Source of the DNA: Brachyspira pilosicoli
Lineage (GTDB): Bacteria; Spirochaetota; Brachyspiria; Brachyspirales; Brachyspiraceae
DNA length: 64,000 nt
Reading direction: 5' to 3'
Assembly (NCBI RefSeq): GCF_036997485.1
Contig: NZ_JAWLPU010000001.1
Span: forward strand, 62,001-126,000
Part shown: piece by piece, positions 55,724-64,000 of the stretch
How positions within the stretch are numbered: the stretch's first letter is position 1
How the letters are laid out: every line of letters starts with the position of its first letter
Notes under the pieces: generated by a model
The model's input: only the letters and a program-made list of their open reading frames with translations
What the model was told of the DNA's origin: nothing
Database searches by the model: none
Made by a program: the position numbers and the translations under genes

Positions 55724-57421
55724 TTATTTTGAAAAAGTAAGCTCTTCAAAAGAAGCCATATCCAAAAGTTCATAATGATACCCCTGCTCTGTAAGAAATA
55801 ATTGTCTCTTATGAGAAAAATCTTCTTCTTTTGTGTCGCTTGTGATAACCGAAAAGAAATAGCTTTTATTTTCACCTTTTTTCGGACGAAGAACACGTCC
55901 TAACCTTTGAGCTTCTTCTTGCCTTGAGCCAAAAGTACCAGATATTTGTATTAACACATTGGCATCAGGCAAATCAACTGCCAAATTAGCCACTTTACTC
56001 ACTATAAGTATTTTTATCTCACCTGATTTAAACTTCTTATAAATTTCATCTCTTTCAGCCTGAGGGGTCTTACCTGTAATAATAGTATATCCAGTTTGTC
56101 TTTTCATCTCATTAAGTTGGTCTAAATATTGTCCTATAATAAGTATATTTTTTCCTTCAAGTTTTTTAATGATTTTTTTTACTATTTCATATTTAAGTAT
56201 ATTTTCGCTTGCAATCCTAAACTTTACTTTATCGCTTGACACAACATAATCTGCCCTTTGAGTATTATCAAGAGGTATTCGCAAATCATAACAATAAGCC
56301 TCAGCAATAAACTTCTTCTCTTCAAGTTCTCTCCAAGGCATATCAAATTTCTTTGGTCCAATTAAACAAAATACATCTTTTTCAAGACCATCTTCACGCA
56401 CCAATGTAGCAGTAAGTCCAAGCCTTCTCATACTCTGAATCTCACTAGTAAGCTTTATTATAGGAGCAGGAAGCAAATGAACCTCATCATATATTATAAG
56501 CCCCCAATTATGCTTGAAAAATAATTCAAAATGCACAAAAGGAGATTCTTTGTCTTTTCTATATGTAAGTATTTTGTATGTAGCTATTGTTATAGGTTTT
56601 ATTTCTTTGTTAAGTCCATTATATTCGCCTATATCTTCTTTTGGTATATCTGTTTTATCTAATATCTCATCTCTCCACTGTCTGCAAGCTGTAACTCCTG
56701 TAACTATTATAAGAGTTTTTGTCTGCATCTTACTCATAGCAGCTATTCCGACAACAGTCTTACCAGTACCGCAAGGCAAAGCTATAACACCAGCTCCGCC
56801 CTCAGGCCTTCCATTTGCATAAAAAGCTTCTATCGCATTTAATTGATACTCTCTCAAAGAAAAATCTTCGCCATTAGATAAAAGCTTATTACGTAAATTA
56901 AAATGATACTCTTCACCTGTTTTATAACCCGCTAAATCTTCTACAGGATAGCCTATATTTATAAGAGCTAATTTTATATGACCTCTGTAAATTGGGTCTA
57001 TCTCTATTTTATTGTCATTAACTTCTCTTTTAATATATTTTACCATTGCTTTATAATGCAGTACTTCTTCTATAATGCTTTCATCATCGCTTACAAGATA
57101 ATATTTATCATCATCTTCTTTAATAATCTTTATTCTTCCATATTTTGATATGCTACTTTCTATTTGTTTTACAATGTTTTTTGGTATATCATAAGAAGAA
57201 TATTTCTTTAAAAAATCTATTATAGACTCGGCAGTGTAATTCAAACTAGCAGCATTCCATAATGATACTAATGTAATTCTATATGTATGAATATATTCAG
57301 GACTCTTTACAAGCTCTGCAAATACAAGCAAAAAATTTCTTATTTCTTCAAAATGCTCTGTACTTACATCTAATAAAATAGTACCATCGCCCTGAACTAT
57401 GATAGGAGCATTATTATTCAA
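55724..57421 (-). CDS. XPB/Ssl2-like DNA helicase
   Basis: A 565-residue superfamily 2 helicase of the XPB type found in bacteria. An N-terminal damage-recognition-like region precedes Walker A LPCGTGKT (about residue 217), the DEVH box, a TATLVRED motif (III) and motif VI QEEAQRLGRVLRPK. It should unwind or remodel DNA in repair or transcription. Length is normal. It lies 28 bases downstream of the TPR gene and may share its promoter. Confidence 0.92.
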   Translation of the reverse strand: MNNNAPIIVQGDGTILLDVSTEHFEEIRNFLLVFAELVKSPEYIHTYRITLVSLWNAASLNYTAESIIDFLKKYSSYDIPKNIVKQIESSISKYGRIKIIKEDDDKYYLVSDDESIIEEVLHYKAMVKYIKREVNDNKIEIDPIYRGHIKLALINIGYPVEDLAGYKTGEEYHFNLRNKLLSNGEDFSLREYQLNAIEAFYANGRPEGGAGVIALPCGTGKTVVGIAAMSKMQTKTLIIVTGVTACRQWRDEILDKTDIPKEDIGEYNGLNKEIKPITIATYKILTYRKDKESPFVHFELFFKHNWGLIIYDEVHLLPAPIIKLTSEIQSMRRLGLTATLVREDGLEKDVFCLIGPKKFDMPWRELEEKKFIAEAYCYDLRIPLDNTQRADYVVSSDKVKFRIASENILKYEIVKKIIKKLEGKNILIIGQYLDQLNEMKRQTGYTIITGKTPQAERDEIYKKFKSGEIKILIVSKVANLAVDLPDANVLIQISGTFGSRQEEAQRLGRVLRPKKGENKSYFFSVITSDTKEEDFSHKRQLFLTEQGYHYELLDMASFEELTFSK

Positions 57422-57449
57422 TGTTTTTTCCTTAAAAATTAATAAAAAA

Positions 57450-58148
57450 TTAATATATATTATTTTCTATAAGAGTGATAGTTTCATTAAATATATTAAA
57501 ATATTCTGTATTATTAGTATTGTTGTTTACCCAAGTTCTTAATACATTAATAGCTTTAGTTTTATCATTTTGTTTTCTATATACATCAGATAATGTTAAA
57601 GTTGCTTGAGGAGTTAAATAATTTTTAGGATATGCTTTAGTAAAGTTTTCTAAAACAGTTGCAGCCTCTGCATAATTAGTTTGCTCTATTAATACATTAG
57701 CTAAATTGTATGAAGCTGCCGGCTGCAAGTAAAAACCTCTATGGTTTGCTACTTCCTGATAATATTTTTTAGCTTCGTTATAATTAGCAACATCAAAATA
57801 AAGCCCACCCAAAGTGAAAGCTGCTCTAAGTTTTAGAGTCTTACCTTTAGCATCGTTATAAGTTTTTTGAACTCTTGTAGTAATATCTACTATTAAAGCG
57901 GGGTTATTTAATTGTTCTTGAGGAATATTTGCTGTTTGATACATGCCGTATAATGCCAAAGCCTCTTCAAAATTTGCTGCTGTTTCTTTATCTGCATTTT
58001 CTATATTCATATTATAAATTAAAATACCAGCTATAATTGCTATTATCAATATAAAACCAGATATGAATATTATTTTATTGTTATACACATAAGTAAATAT
58101 TAATTCCGCATTTTTTTGAAGTTTATTAGTAGTAGTATTTTCAGACAT
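57450..58148 (-). CDS. TPR-repeat membrane protein (YfgM-like)
   Basis: A 232-residue protein with one N-terminal membrane helix (IIFISGFILIIAIIAGILIY) and tetratricopeptide repeats after it, such as GGLYFDVANYNEAKKYYQEVANH and ATLTLSDVYRKQNDKTKAINVLR. Topology and size match YfgM-type ancillary chaperones of the Sec translocon, but the partner is not certain. It is divergent from the PTS gene. Confidence 0.75.
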   Translation of the reverse strand: MSENTTTNKLQKNAELIFTYVYNNKIIFISGFILIIAIIAGILIYNMNIENADKETAANFEEALALYGMYQTANIPQEQLNNPALIVDITTRVQKTYNDAKGKTLKLRAAFTLGGLYFDVANYNEAKKYYQEVANHRGFYLQPAASYNLANVLIEQTNYAEAATVLENFTKAYPKNYLTPQATLTLSDVYRKQNDKTKAINVLRTWVNNNTNNTEYFNIFNETITLIENNIY

Positions 58149-58309
58149 AATATCCTCTTAATTAGTTTAATTATTTTTAGTATTTAATTATAATAGTAAA
58201 AGCGAAAAAATCAAGCATTTATTTTCAATATTTATTATAGTTATTAGAATGTATTTTAGTGATATTTGACCTTTTTTGTGATAATAGTATCGTTAAAACA
58301 AAATAGCAT

Positions 58310-58337
58310 TTGACATATAAAAAAATATTGATAATAT
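58310..58337 (+). promoter_or_regulatory. PTS gene promoter
   Basis: Perfect TTGACA (58310-58315), 16-base spacer, TAATAT (58332-58337). ATTGGAG follows before the ATG at 58370. Confidence 0.55.
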
Positions 58338-58369
58338 TATATTATATCAAAAAAATTGGAGTTTTATAT

Positions 58370-60538
58370 ATGAAGGATAAACTTTTTGGAGTATTGCAAA
58401 GAGTAGGAAGGTCATTTATGCTTCCTATAGCTGTGCTTCCTGTGGCAGGGCTCTTTTTGGGTATAGGTAGTTCTCTTACAAACACTACTATGCTTGAAAC
58501 CTATAATCTCATGGGAATTTTAGGACCGGGTACTATTGCTTATGATATATTATCAGTATTAAGCGAGGCTGGTAATATTATATTTGGAAACTTGCCTATT
58601 ATATTTGCTATGAGTGTAGCTATTGGTATGGCAAAGAAAGAAAAAGAGGTTGCTGCTTTATCTGGAGCCATAGCATTTTTTGTAATGCATGCTTCTATTG
58701 GTAAGATGATAACAGTTATGGGCGGAGCTGATAAATTATTGGCTGGTTCTACTACTAATGTTGTTGGTATATTATCACTTCAAATGGGTGTATTCGGCGG
58801 TATAATAGTGGGACTTGGAGTAGCTGCTTTGCATAACAAATTCTATACTATAGAGCTTCCTCAAGTATTATCATTCTTCGGCGGTACAAGATTTGTGCCT
58901 ATAATATCTGCTATTACTTTTTTGGTAGTAGGTATATTAATGTATTTTGTATGGCCTCCTATACAGGTTGTAATGAATAAACTCGGCGATTTAATAGCTG
59001 GTTCTGGTTATATTGGTACTTTATTCTATGGTATCATAGAAAGAGCATTAATACCTTTCGGTCTTCACCATGTATTCTATACACCTTTATGGCAAACTTC
59101 ACTCGGCGGAACTATGGTAATAGACGGCAATTTAGTAGAAGGCGCGCAAAACATATTCTTTGCTCAATTAGGCTCTCCTACTACAACTGCATTCAGTGTT
59201 GAAGCTACTCGTTTTATGACTGGTAAATTCCCATTCATGATATTTGGTTTACCAGGTGCAGCTTTAGCAATGTATAAAACTTCAAGAGTTGAAAAGAAAC
59301 AAGTTGTAGGTGCTTTGCTTTTCTCTGCTGCTTTAACTGCTATGATTACAGGTATTACTGAACCTATAGAGTTTACATTCCTTTTTGTAGCTCCAATATT
59401 CTATGCTATACACTGTGTACTTGCTGGTATATCTTTTATGCTTATGCATATACTTCATGTTACAGTTGGTATGACATTCTCAGGCGGTTTAATTGACTTG
59501 CTTTTATTTGGTGTAATACAAGGTAATGCTAAAACTAATTGGGTTTGGATTGTAGTAGTTGGTGCTGTTTATTTCTTTATTTATTATTTCTTATTCTCTG
59601 CTTTGATTAAGAAATTTGACTGGAAAACACCTGGAAGAGAGCCAGACAGTGAAGAGCCTAAACTTTATAGAAGAGCAGATGTTGTTGCTGCTAAGGCTGC
59701 TGCAAGCGGAGAGAAAGTTGATACCAACCCTCTATTCCAATACGAAGAAGCTCCTTTAATAACTGCTGGACTTGGCGGTAAGAAAAACATTAGCGATGTT
59801 GATTGCTGTGCTACAAGACTTCGTGTAACAGTGTTTGACCCTTCAAAAGTTGTTGATGCTACATTAAAAGCTAGCGGTGCTGCTGGAATCATTAAAAAAG
59901 GTAATGGTATACAAGTTATATACGGACCTAAAGTTACAGTAATAAAATCAAGACTTGAAGAATATTTGAATGACCCTATAAGCGACAATGAGAATAACGA
60001 AAATAATGCTGCTGTATCTTCTAATAAAAACAATGCAGATGAACCTCAAAAGCAAGAATCTGCAGCTTCTAACAGTAATGAACTTGTTGATACTGTTTAT
60101 GCTCCTATTAAAGGAAGTATTGTTAAACTTGAAGATGTTAAAGATGAAGCATTTTCTTCTGGTGCTATGGGCAAAGGTATTGCTATTGACCCAGCTGAAG
60201 GCAAAGTATATGCTCCTTTTGACGGAATAATAGAAACTGCTTTCCCTACAAAACATGCTATTGGTCTTACTTCTGATAAAGGCGTTGAGTTGTTAATCCA
60301 CATAGGTATGGATACTGTTAAACTCAATGGTGAGCATTTTACTTCACATATTGAAGATGGTCAGAAGATTAAAAAAGGCGATTTATTATTAGAGTTTAAC
60401 ATTGAGGGAATAAAATCTGCAGGATACCCTACAGTTACTCCTGTAATTATTACTAACTCTGATGATTATGCTAATATAGAGCCAACATCAAGTGGTAGTG
60501 TAAATGCTTTAGACAAACTCATTGATGTTAATAAATAA
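58370..60538 (+). CDS. PTS glucose/N-acetylglucosamine-type transporter, IICBA
   Basis: A 722-residue fused sugar phosphotransferase permease. The IIC membrane domain is at about residues 1-400 (GRSFMLPIAVLPVAGLFLGIG, FGLHHVFYTPLW, GITEPIEF). The IIB domain (about 450-535) has the phosphocysteine in DCCATRLRVTV. The IIA domain (about 575-715) has the phosphohistidine in LLIHIGMDTVKL and the partner His in KHAIGLTS. It imports and phosphorylates a hexose, glucose or GlcNAc being most likely. The ATG at 58370 with TTGGAG upstream is preferred to an extension from 58310, which overlaps the promoter. Confidence 0.93.
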   Translation: MKDKLFGVLQRVGRSFMLPIAVLPVAGLFLGIGSSLTNTTMLETYNLMGILGPGTIAYDILSVLSEAGNIIFGNLPIIFAMSVAIGMAKKEKEVAALSGAIAFFVMHASIGKMITVMGGADKLLAGSTTNVVGILSLQMGVFGGIIVGLGVAALHNKFYTIELPQVLSFFGGTRFVPIISAITFLVVGILMYFVWPPIQVVMNKLGDLIAGSGYIGTLFYGIIERALIPFGLHHVFYTPLWQTSLGGTMVIDGNLVEGAQNIFFAQLGSPTTTAFSVEATRFMTGKFPFMIFGLPGAALAMYKTSRVEKKQVVGALLFSAALTAMITGITEPIEFTFLFVAPIFYAIHCVLAGISFMLMHILHVTVGMTFSGGLIDLLLFGVIQGNAKTNWVWIVVVGAVYFFIYYFLFSALIKKFDWKTPGREPDSEEPKLYRRADVVAAKAAASGEKVDTNPLFQYEEAPLITAGLGGKKNISDVDCCATRLRVTVFDPSKVVDATLKASGAAGIIKKGNGIQVIYGPKVTVIKSRLEEYLNDPISDNENNENNAAVSSNKNNADEPQKQESAASNSNELVDTVYAPIKGSIVKLEDVKDEAFSSGAMGKGIAIDPAEGKVYAPFDGIIETAFPTKHAIGLTSDKGVELLIHIGMDTVKLNGEHFTSHIEDGQKIKKGDLLLEFNIEGIKSAGYPTVTPVIITNSDDYANIEPTSSGSVNALDKLIDVNK

Positions 60539-60564
60539 TAGATAACTAATAAAAAATAATTATA

Positions 60565-60594
60565 AAGGGGCTTAATTTTTTAAGCTCCTTTTTT
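60565..60594 (+). terminator. terminator after the PTS gene
   Basis: AGGGGCTTAA pairs with TTAAGCTCCT (one G-U) and is followed by T5. Confidence 0.85.
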
Positions 60595-60736
60595 AAAATT
60601 ACTCTTGCCAAAAAATTAAATTAGTCATTTAACTAAATAAACATATTTTTTAAAATAGAAAACTTTTTCAAAAACAAAGCATCATCTAATATTTATAAGC
60701 AAAACAAAAAATAGTTATTGATTATTTATATATATT

Positions 60737-60764
60737 ATGTTAATATAATTATGTTAATATAATT
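60737..60764 (+). repeat. two perfect 14-base direct repeats at the methyltransferase start
   Basis: ATGTTAATATAATT at 60737-60750 and again at 60751-60764, directly abutting the ATG at 60765. Each unit contains TATAAT. A TTGATT lies at 60718-60723, 17 bases before TAATAT of the first unit. There is no ribosome-binding site between the repeats and the ATG. Confidence 0.9.
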
Positions 60765-62459
60765 ATGATAACTAAAGATAACTACCTTAAAAATAACCTG
60801 ATAGCCTATATCGGTAATAAAAGAAGACTTCTGCCCTTTATAGAAAATGCATTTTTAAATATTTTAGAAGAAGATAAAAATATAAAAACTGCATTAGATT
60901 TGTTTGCTGGAAGCGGAAGCGTGTCAAGACTTTTAAAAACTCTTAATCTTAAAGTATATTCAAATGATTGGGAGTATTATTCATATATATTAAACTACGC
61001 ACATATATGCATAAACGAAAAAGATGTAAATAATATGTTTAAGCATACAGGAGGCGTTGAAAATACTATTAACATAATAAATAACATAGAAACTATTAAC
61101 AATAAAGACAGATACATTTCAAAATATTATGCTCCTTTAGATGACAATAATCCAGATTTAAAAAACGAAAGATTATTCTACACTCAATACAATGCCACAA
61201 GAATAGATATAATAAGACATAACATAGAAGAACTTTACAAAAACAAAGCAATAAATAAAAAAGAATATTATTATCTATTAGCCTCTATAATATATGAAGG
61301 AGCAACACACACAAACACATCAGGCGTATTCAAAGCTTTTCACTGCGGTTTTGGAGGAAGAAACAAAGATGCTTTACAAAGAATACTTTCACCAATATCA
61401 TTAAAAGAGCTTTCTCTATACGACGGAATTAAAGGCGAAGTAAGTATGCTTGATGCAAATGAATATGTATTAAAAAATAAAGATAAGCATTTTGATTTAG
61501 TTTATTTAGACCCGCCTTACAATCAGCATCAATATGGAAGTAATTATCATTTATTAAACACAATAGCATTATGGGACAAACCTGCAATAAATAGAGAAAT
61601 ATATATAAACGGCAAAAAAACAGATAAAGGCGGTATAAGAAAAGATTGGGTTAAAACAAAATCTGATTACTGCTATAAAAAAACAGCAAAAGATGCATTT
61701 AAAAATCTAATAGATAATATAAATGCAAGTCATATAGTATTGAGTTATTCTACAGACGGTATAATAGACTATGATGATTTAATTTCAATATTAGAAAGCA
61801 AGGGAAAATTAAAAATAGTAACTTCAGAATATACAAAATATAGAGGAGCAAAACGTTCTGTAATAAATAAAACTAAAAATGTAGAATATTTATTTATAGT
61901 TAACACTAAAAAAAATAATGTAAACACTAAAAATAATAATAATATCAAATACATTGAAAATATAAGATTAAAATTAAATAACCCTGTAGATACCATAAAA
62001 GATAATTTAGTGTTTGAAAATAAAAAAGAAGGAAATATTATATTAAAATTAGAATATACAACACATATAATAAATCAAGAAGAAATATGCCAAACATTAA
62101 AAAATAAATCACTTGAATATATAAAATTGTTTTCAGAGTTTTTAAATAAGCATATAAAAGAAAATAATATAGAAGCTTTAAAAATATATTTATCACACTT
62201 AAAAAATGCAATACTAATAAACGATAAAAAACTAATAAAATATTTTTCAAACCATATACTAACAATATATACAAGGCTATGTTCAAAAAGGTCTAATGAA
62301 TATATAGTTGATATTACAAATGAAATATTAAACATCATATCCTACTATAAACTTGATGATATAATATATATAGACAAAATAAAAAAGAGAATAGTTTATA
62401 ATATATCACATTCAGAGATATCAGAAGAAAATAAAAATAATATATTAGTAAAACTATAG
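60765..62459 (+). CDS. orphan N6-adenine DNA methyltransferase (D12/Dam class)
   Basis: A 564-residue protein whose first 385 residues form a D12-class methyltransferase: YIGNKRRLLPFIENAF (motif X), DLFAGSGSVSRLL (motif I, AdoMet) and FDLVYLDPPYNQHQYGS with the DPPY catalytic motif. It should methylate adenine in a short DNA site. The last 170 or so residues (from about 395) are a helical Lys/Asn/Ile-rich extension not found in Dam and not recognised. No restriction endonuclease or specificity gene is adjacent, so it is an orphan here. Confidence 0.88.
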   Translation: MITKDNYLKNNLIAYIGNKRRLLPFIENAFLNILEEDKNIKTALDLFAGSGSVSRLLKTLNLKVYSNDWEYYSYILNYAHICINEKDVNNMFKHTGGVENTINIINNIETINNKDRYISKYYAPLDDNNPDLKNERLFYTQYNATRIDIIRHNIEELYKNKAINKKEYYYLLASIIYEGATHTNTSGVFKAFHCGFGGRNKDALQRILSPISLKELSLYDGIKGEVSMLDANEYVLKNKDKHFDLVYLDPPYNQHQYGSNYHLLNTIALWDKPAINREIYINGKKTDKGGIRKDWVKTKSDYCYKKTAKDAFKNLIDNINASHIVLSYSTDGIIDYDDLISILESKGKLKIVTSEYTKYRGAKRSVINKTKNVEYLFIVNTKKNNVNTKNNNNIKYIENIRLKLNNPVDTIKDNLVFENKKEGNIILKLEYTTHIINQEEICQTLKNKSLEYIKLFSEFLNKHIKENNIEALKIYLSHLKNAILINDKKLIKYFSNHILTIYTRLCSKRSNEYIVDITNEILNIISYYKLDDIIYIDKIKKRIVYNISHSEISEENKNNILVKL

Positions 62460-62505
62460 TAAATATTATGGTTCTTTTGATTATTTTATATCAATACTAT
62501 ATATA

Positions 62506-62725
62506 AACAACTATATTTTTTATAGAAGTTTTTTCAACTTTTTCCCGTAGCAAAAAGTTGCAAAAAATACAAGTGCTTTTTTATATGTTTGGAATATGAA
62601 TAAAATATAAGGCAATACCTCTTTTTAAGCTAGAAATGCAGTTCTTTTGGTTCTTTTATACCAATAAAAGAACTGGGGGTGTGTACCCTATGGGCACGCT
62701 TCGCAGGGGGCAAAGCCACCACAAT
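62506..62725 (-). repeat. intergenic modular repeat, copy R6 (inverted)
   Basis: In the 333-base gap between convergent genes: AACAACTATATTTTTTATAG tail, TTTTTCAACTTTTTCCCG, the AT-rich middle, TGCAGTTCTTTTGGTTC, then GGGTACACAC-type and GGGCACGCTTCGCAGGGGGC blocks and AAAGCC. The inserted block CCCTGCGAAGCGTGCCCATA (minus strand) matches the insert in R2. The rest of the gap is AT-rich. Confidence 0.8.
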
Positions 62726-62792
62726 TAAAATACTTTTATAAATAATTTTCTCAAATAGTTATAAAAAGAATACTATTAATAAAACTATAGTT

Positions 62793-63335
62793 TTAATTCC
62801 TTATGCTAAACTCGCATCCGCAGTAATGCTGTCTATAAAGTCCTGCCTCATTAGCTATTATATTAGTCTTTTTAAAGCCGTCTTTTTTCTTGAAATCTAT
62901 ATGCAAATATTCTATATTATCATATTTAGAAGCAATGCTGTTTCCTATCATCTCTATAGCCTTGCTGTCTTTATGAGGGCTCACACTCATAACAGTAGTA
63001 ACATATTTTGCATTAATACTATCGGCATATTCAAAAGCCTTAGCTATTCTATGCTTAAAACAAATATTGCATCTCGCACCCTTTTCAGGTTCATTCTCAA
63101 AACCCTTTATATCATTATACCAATCTTTTACATACTTCTCATTTTCTTCTATATGTATCTCTATATTATTATCCTTAGTAAATTTTATAAACTCATCTCT
63201 TCGTCTGTTATACTCTTCTATAGGATAAATATTAGGGTTATAAAAATAAAAAACCGTATCATAATCTTCAAGTAAAGTCCTAGGATAACACATACAAACA
63301 GCACAGCATGTATGAACAACTAATTTATCTTTCAT
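62793..63335 (-). CDS. queH: epoxyqueuosine reductase QueH
   Basis: A 180-residue enzyme of the QueH (DUF208) family, which reduces epoxyqueuosine to queuosine in tRNA and is unrelated to QueG. Cysteine ligands for the iron-sulfur and metal sites are HTCCAVC near the start, ARCNICFKHR mid-protein and YRQHYCGCEFS near the end. YFYNPNIYP is also a family signature. Length is normal. No other queuosine gene is next to it. Confidence 0.95.
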   Translation of the reverse strand: MKDKLVVHTCCAVCMCYPRTLLEDYDTVFYFYNPNIYPIEEYNRRRDEFIKFTKDNNIEIHIEENEKYVKDWYNDIKGFENEPEKGARCNICFKHRIAKAFEYADSINAKYVTTVMSVSPHKDSKAIEMIGNSIASKYDNIEYLHIDFKKKDGFKKTNIIANEAGLYRQHYCGCEFSIRN

Positions 63336-63380
63336 TTTTTAATTGCACCAATTATTTATTACTATCTCTCTATAACACTT

Positions 63381-64000
63381 TTATCTCTTGTTGGCTTTTA
63401 AATTAATGGTCTTGTCATCAAAACTGTTTATAATTATTTGATAGCCCATATTCTTTGCCTTAGCATTAATATCAACGGCTAAATCTCTGCTGCTTCCAAC
63501 ATACTGCACAACATATCTTGATGAATCTCCGCTTATTCCTCTATTATAAACACTTTTAAGATTTTCTATATTTTTCTTAAGAGCTTCTTCAAAACCTATA
63601 GAATCATTAAAATCAAGCCCTGTAACATATATAGTATATTCAGTACCATTTTGAACTTCACTCTGCCACTTATTTACTATTTGATTAATAAAATCTTCAG
63701 AAATAGAATCAGCTGATTTTACCAAAGCAATAGAATGAGCATCTTTTTCGCTTCCGCCTACCCCTCCAGCCTGATGAGTAGCACGAGCTATAGTACTATA
63801 ATCAGATACATTCACAGCAGTAATGGCAACATCACTTCTATAGCTTTTTAAAGCAGTCCCCTGTATAGTGGTAAAATATGCAGCATCAGCCTTGCCAAGT
63901 ATAGCAATTTGAGCACCTGTAGCTTCTGCTATTTTTTTTACAGTAGAAGATGAATTGTCAGAATAGCTAATATTCTCACTTCTTACAACATTTCTTAAAG
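63381..64000 (-). CDS. exported protein of unknown function, 5' end outside window
   Basis: The frame is open to the right edge, so only the C-terminal 206 residues are seen; the in-frame GTG at 63815 is not the start. Visible sequence includes VKKIAEATGAQIAILGKADA, SDVAITAVNVSDYSTIARATHQAGGVGG and a C-terminal region with ALKKNIENLKSVYNRG. The alternation of strands and helices resembles TolB-N or FlgT-type periplasmic domains (GAQIAILG), but the family is not certain. It lies 45 bases upstream of queH. Confidence 0.6.
   Translation of the reverse strand, partial: LRNVVRSENISYSDNSSSTVKKIAEATGAQIAILGKADAAYFTTIQGTALKSYRSDVAITAVNVSDYSTIARATHQAGGVGGSEKDAHSIALVKSADSISEDFINQIVNKWQSEVQNGTEYTIYVTGLDFNDSIGFEEALKKNIENLKSVYNRGISGDSSRYVVQYVGSSRDLAVDINAKAKNMGYQIIINSFDDKTINLKANKR

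Overview
This AT-rich window reads as a chromosomal segment of a spirochaete, most consistent with Brachyspira. The signs are strong A/T codon bias, Asn-rich lipoproteins with spirochaete-type lipoboxes, large secreted ankyrin-repeat proteins, an Rnf-type electron-transfer complex, an F-type ATP synthase operon and a full set of standard bacterial housekeeping genes. The assignment to Brachyspira is an inference from gene content and style; no rRNA is present to confirm it. I found no tRNA, rRNA, CRISPR array, prophage or transposase gene.

Layout. 1-7.2 kb: the end of an LptD-like outer-membrane barrel gene, two exported ankyrin-repeat proteins and a lipoprotein. 7.5-12.8 kb (minus strand): rpmF-plsX-fabH-like followed by rnfC-rnfD-rnfG. 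12.9-18.6 kb: a lipoprotein, greA, der-plsY, a GT-C-like membrane protein, a rhodanese, rpmE and a small unknown. 19-26 kb: a large lipoprotein, mutL, lepA and blocks of intergenic repeats. 26-31.4 kb: an AraC-type regulator, a zinc/manganese ABC uptake operon (znuA-znuC-znuB) with a clear operator-like palindrome over its promoter, a flavin reductase-rubredoxin fusion and a glycosyltransferase. 31.5-37.5 kb: NYN-domain protein, tyrA, pyrG, lipoproteins including a 5'-nucleotidase. 37.7-43.6 kb: a STAS protein and atpB-E-F-H-H2-A-G. 43.6-51.1 kb (minus strand): a HisC-like protein, then a six-gene run of S55-peptidase-like protein, beta-propeller protein, two small zinc-ligand proteins, pyrH and floA. 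51.3-55.4 kb: an AhpD-like protein and a glycosyltransferase operon with tandem paralogues. 55.7-64 kb: XPB-like helicase, a TPR membrane protein, a PTS IICBA transporter, an orphan adenine methyltransferase, queH and an incomplete exported protein.

How the genes work together. Energy metabolism is represented by Rnf (ferredoxin:NAD+ oxidoreductase, ion pump) and the ATP synthase, but both sets are incomplete here: rnfE/A/B and atpD/atpC are absent from their usual places. Phospholipid synthesis genes (plsX, plsY) sit in two clusters. Cell-envelope genes (LptD, GT2/GT-C enzymes, lipoproteins, flotillin) are scattered through the window.

Most unusual content. (1) A FabH-like protein in the canonical rpmF-plsX-fabH slot lacks the catalytic Cys and His. 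(2) A HisC-like aminotransferase has His in place of the PLP-binding Lys. (3) Two tandem ATP synthase delta genes. (4) A family of modular, palindrome-rich intergenic repeats, with copies in at least six intergenic regions. (5) An S55-like peptidase whose Ser and His motifs are in swapped order relative to SpoIVB. (6) A small exported protein made of two exact C-x2-C-x14-C-x11-H units. (7) A methyltransferase preceded by two perfect 14-bp repeats that carry its likely -10 elements.
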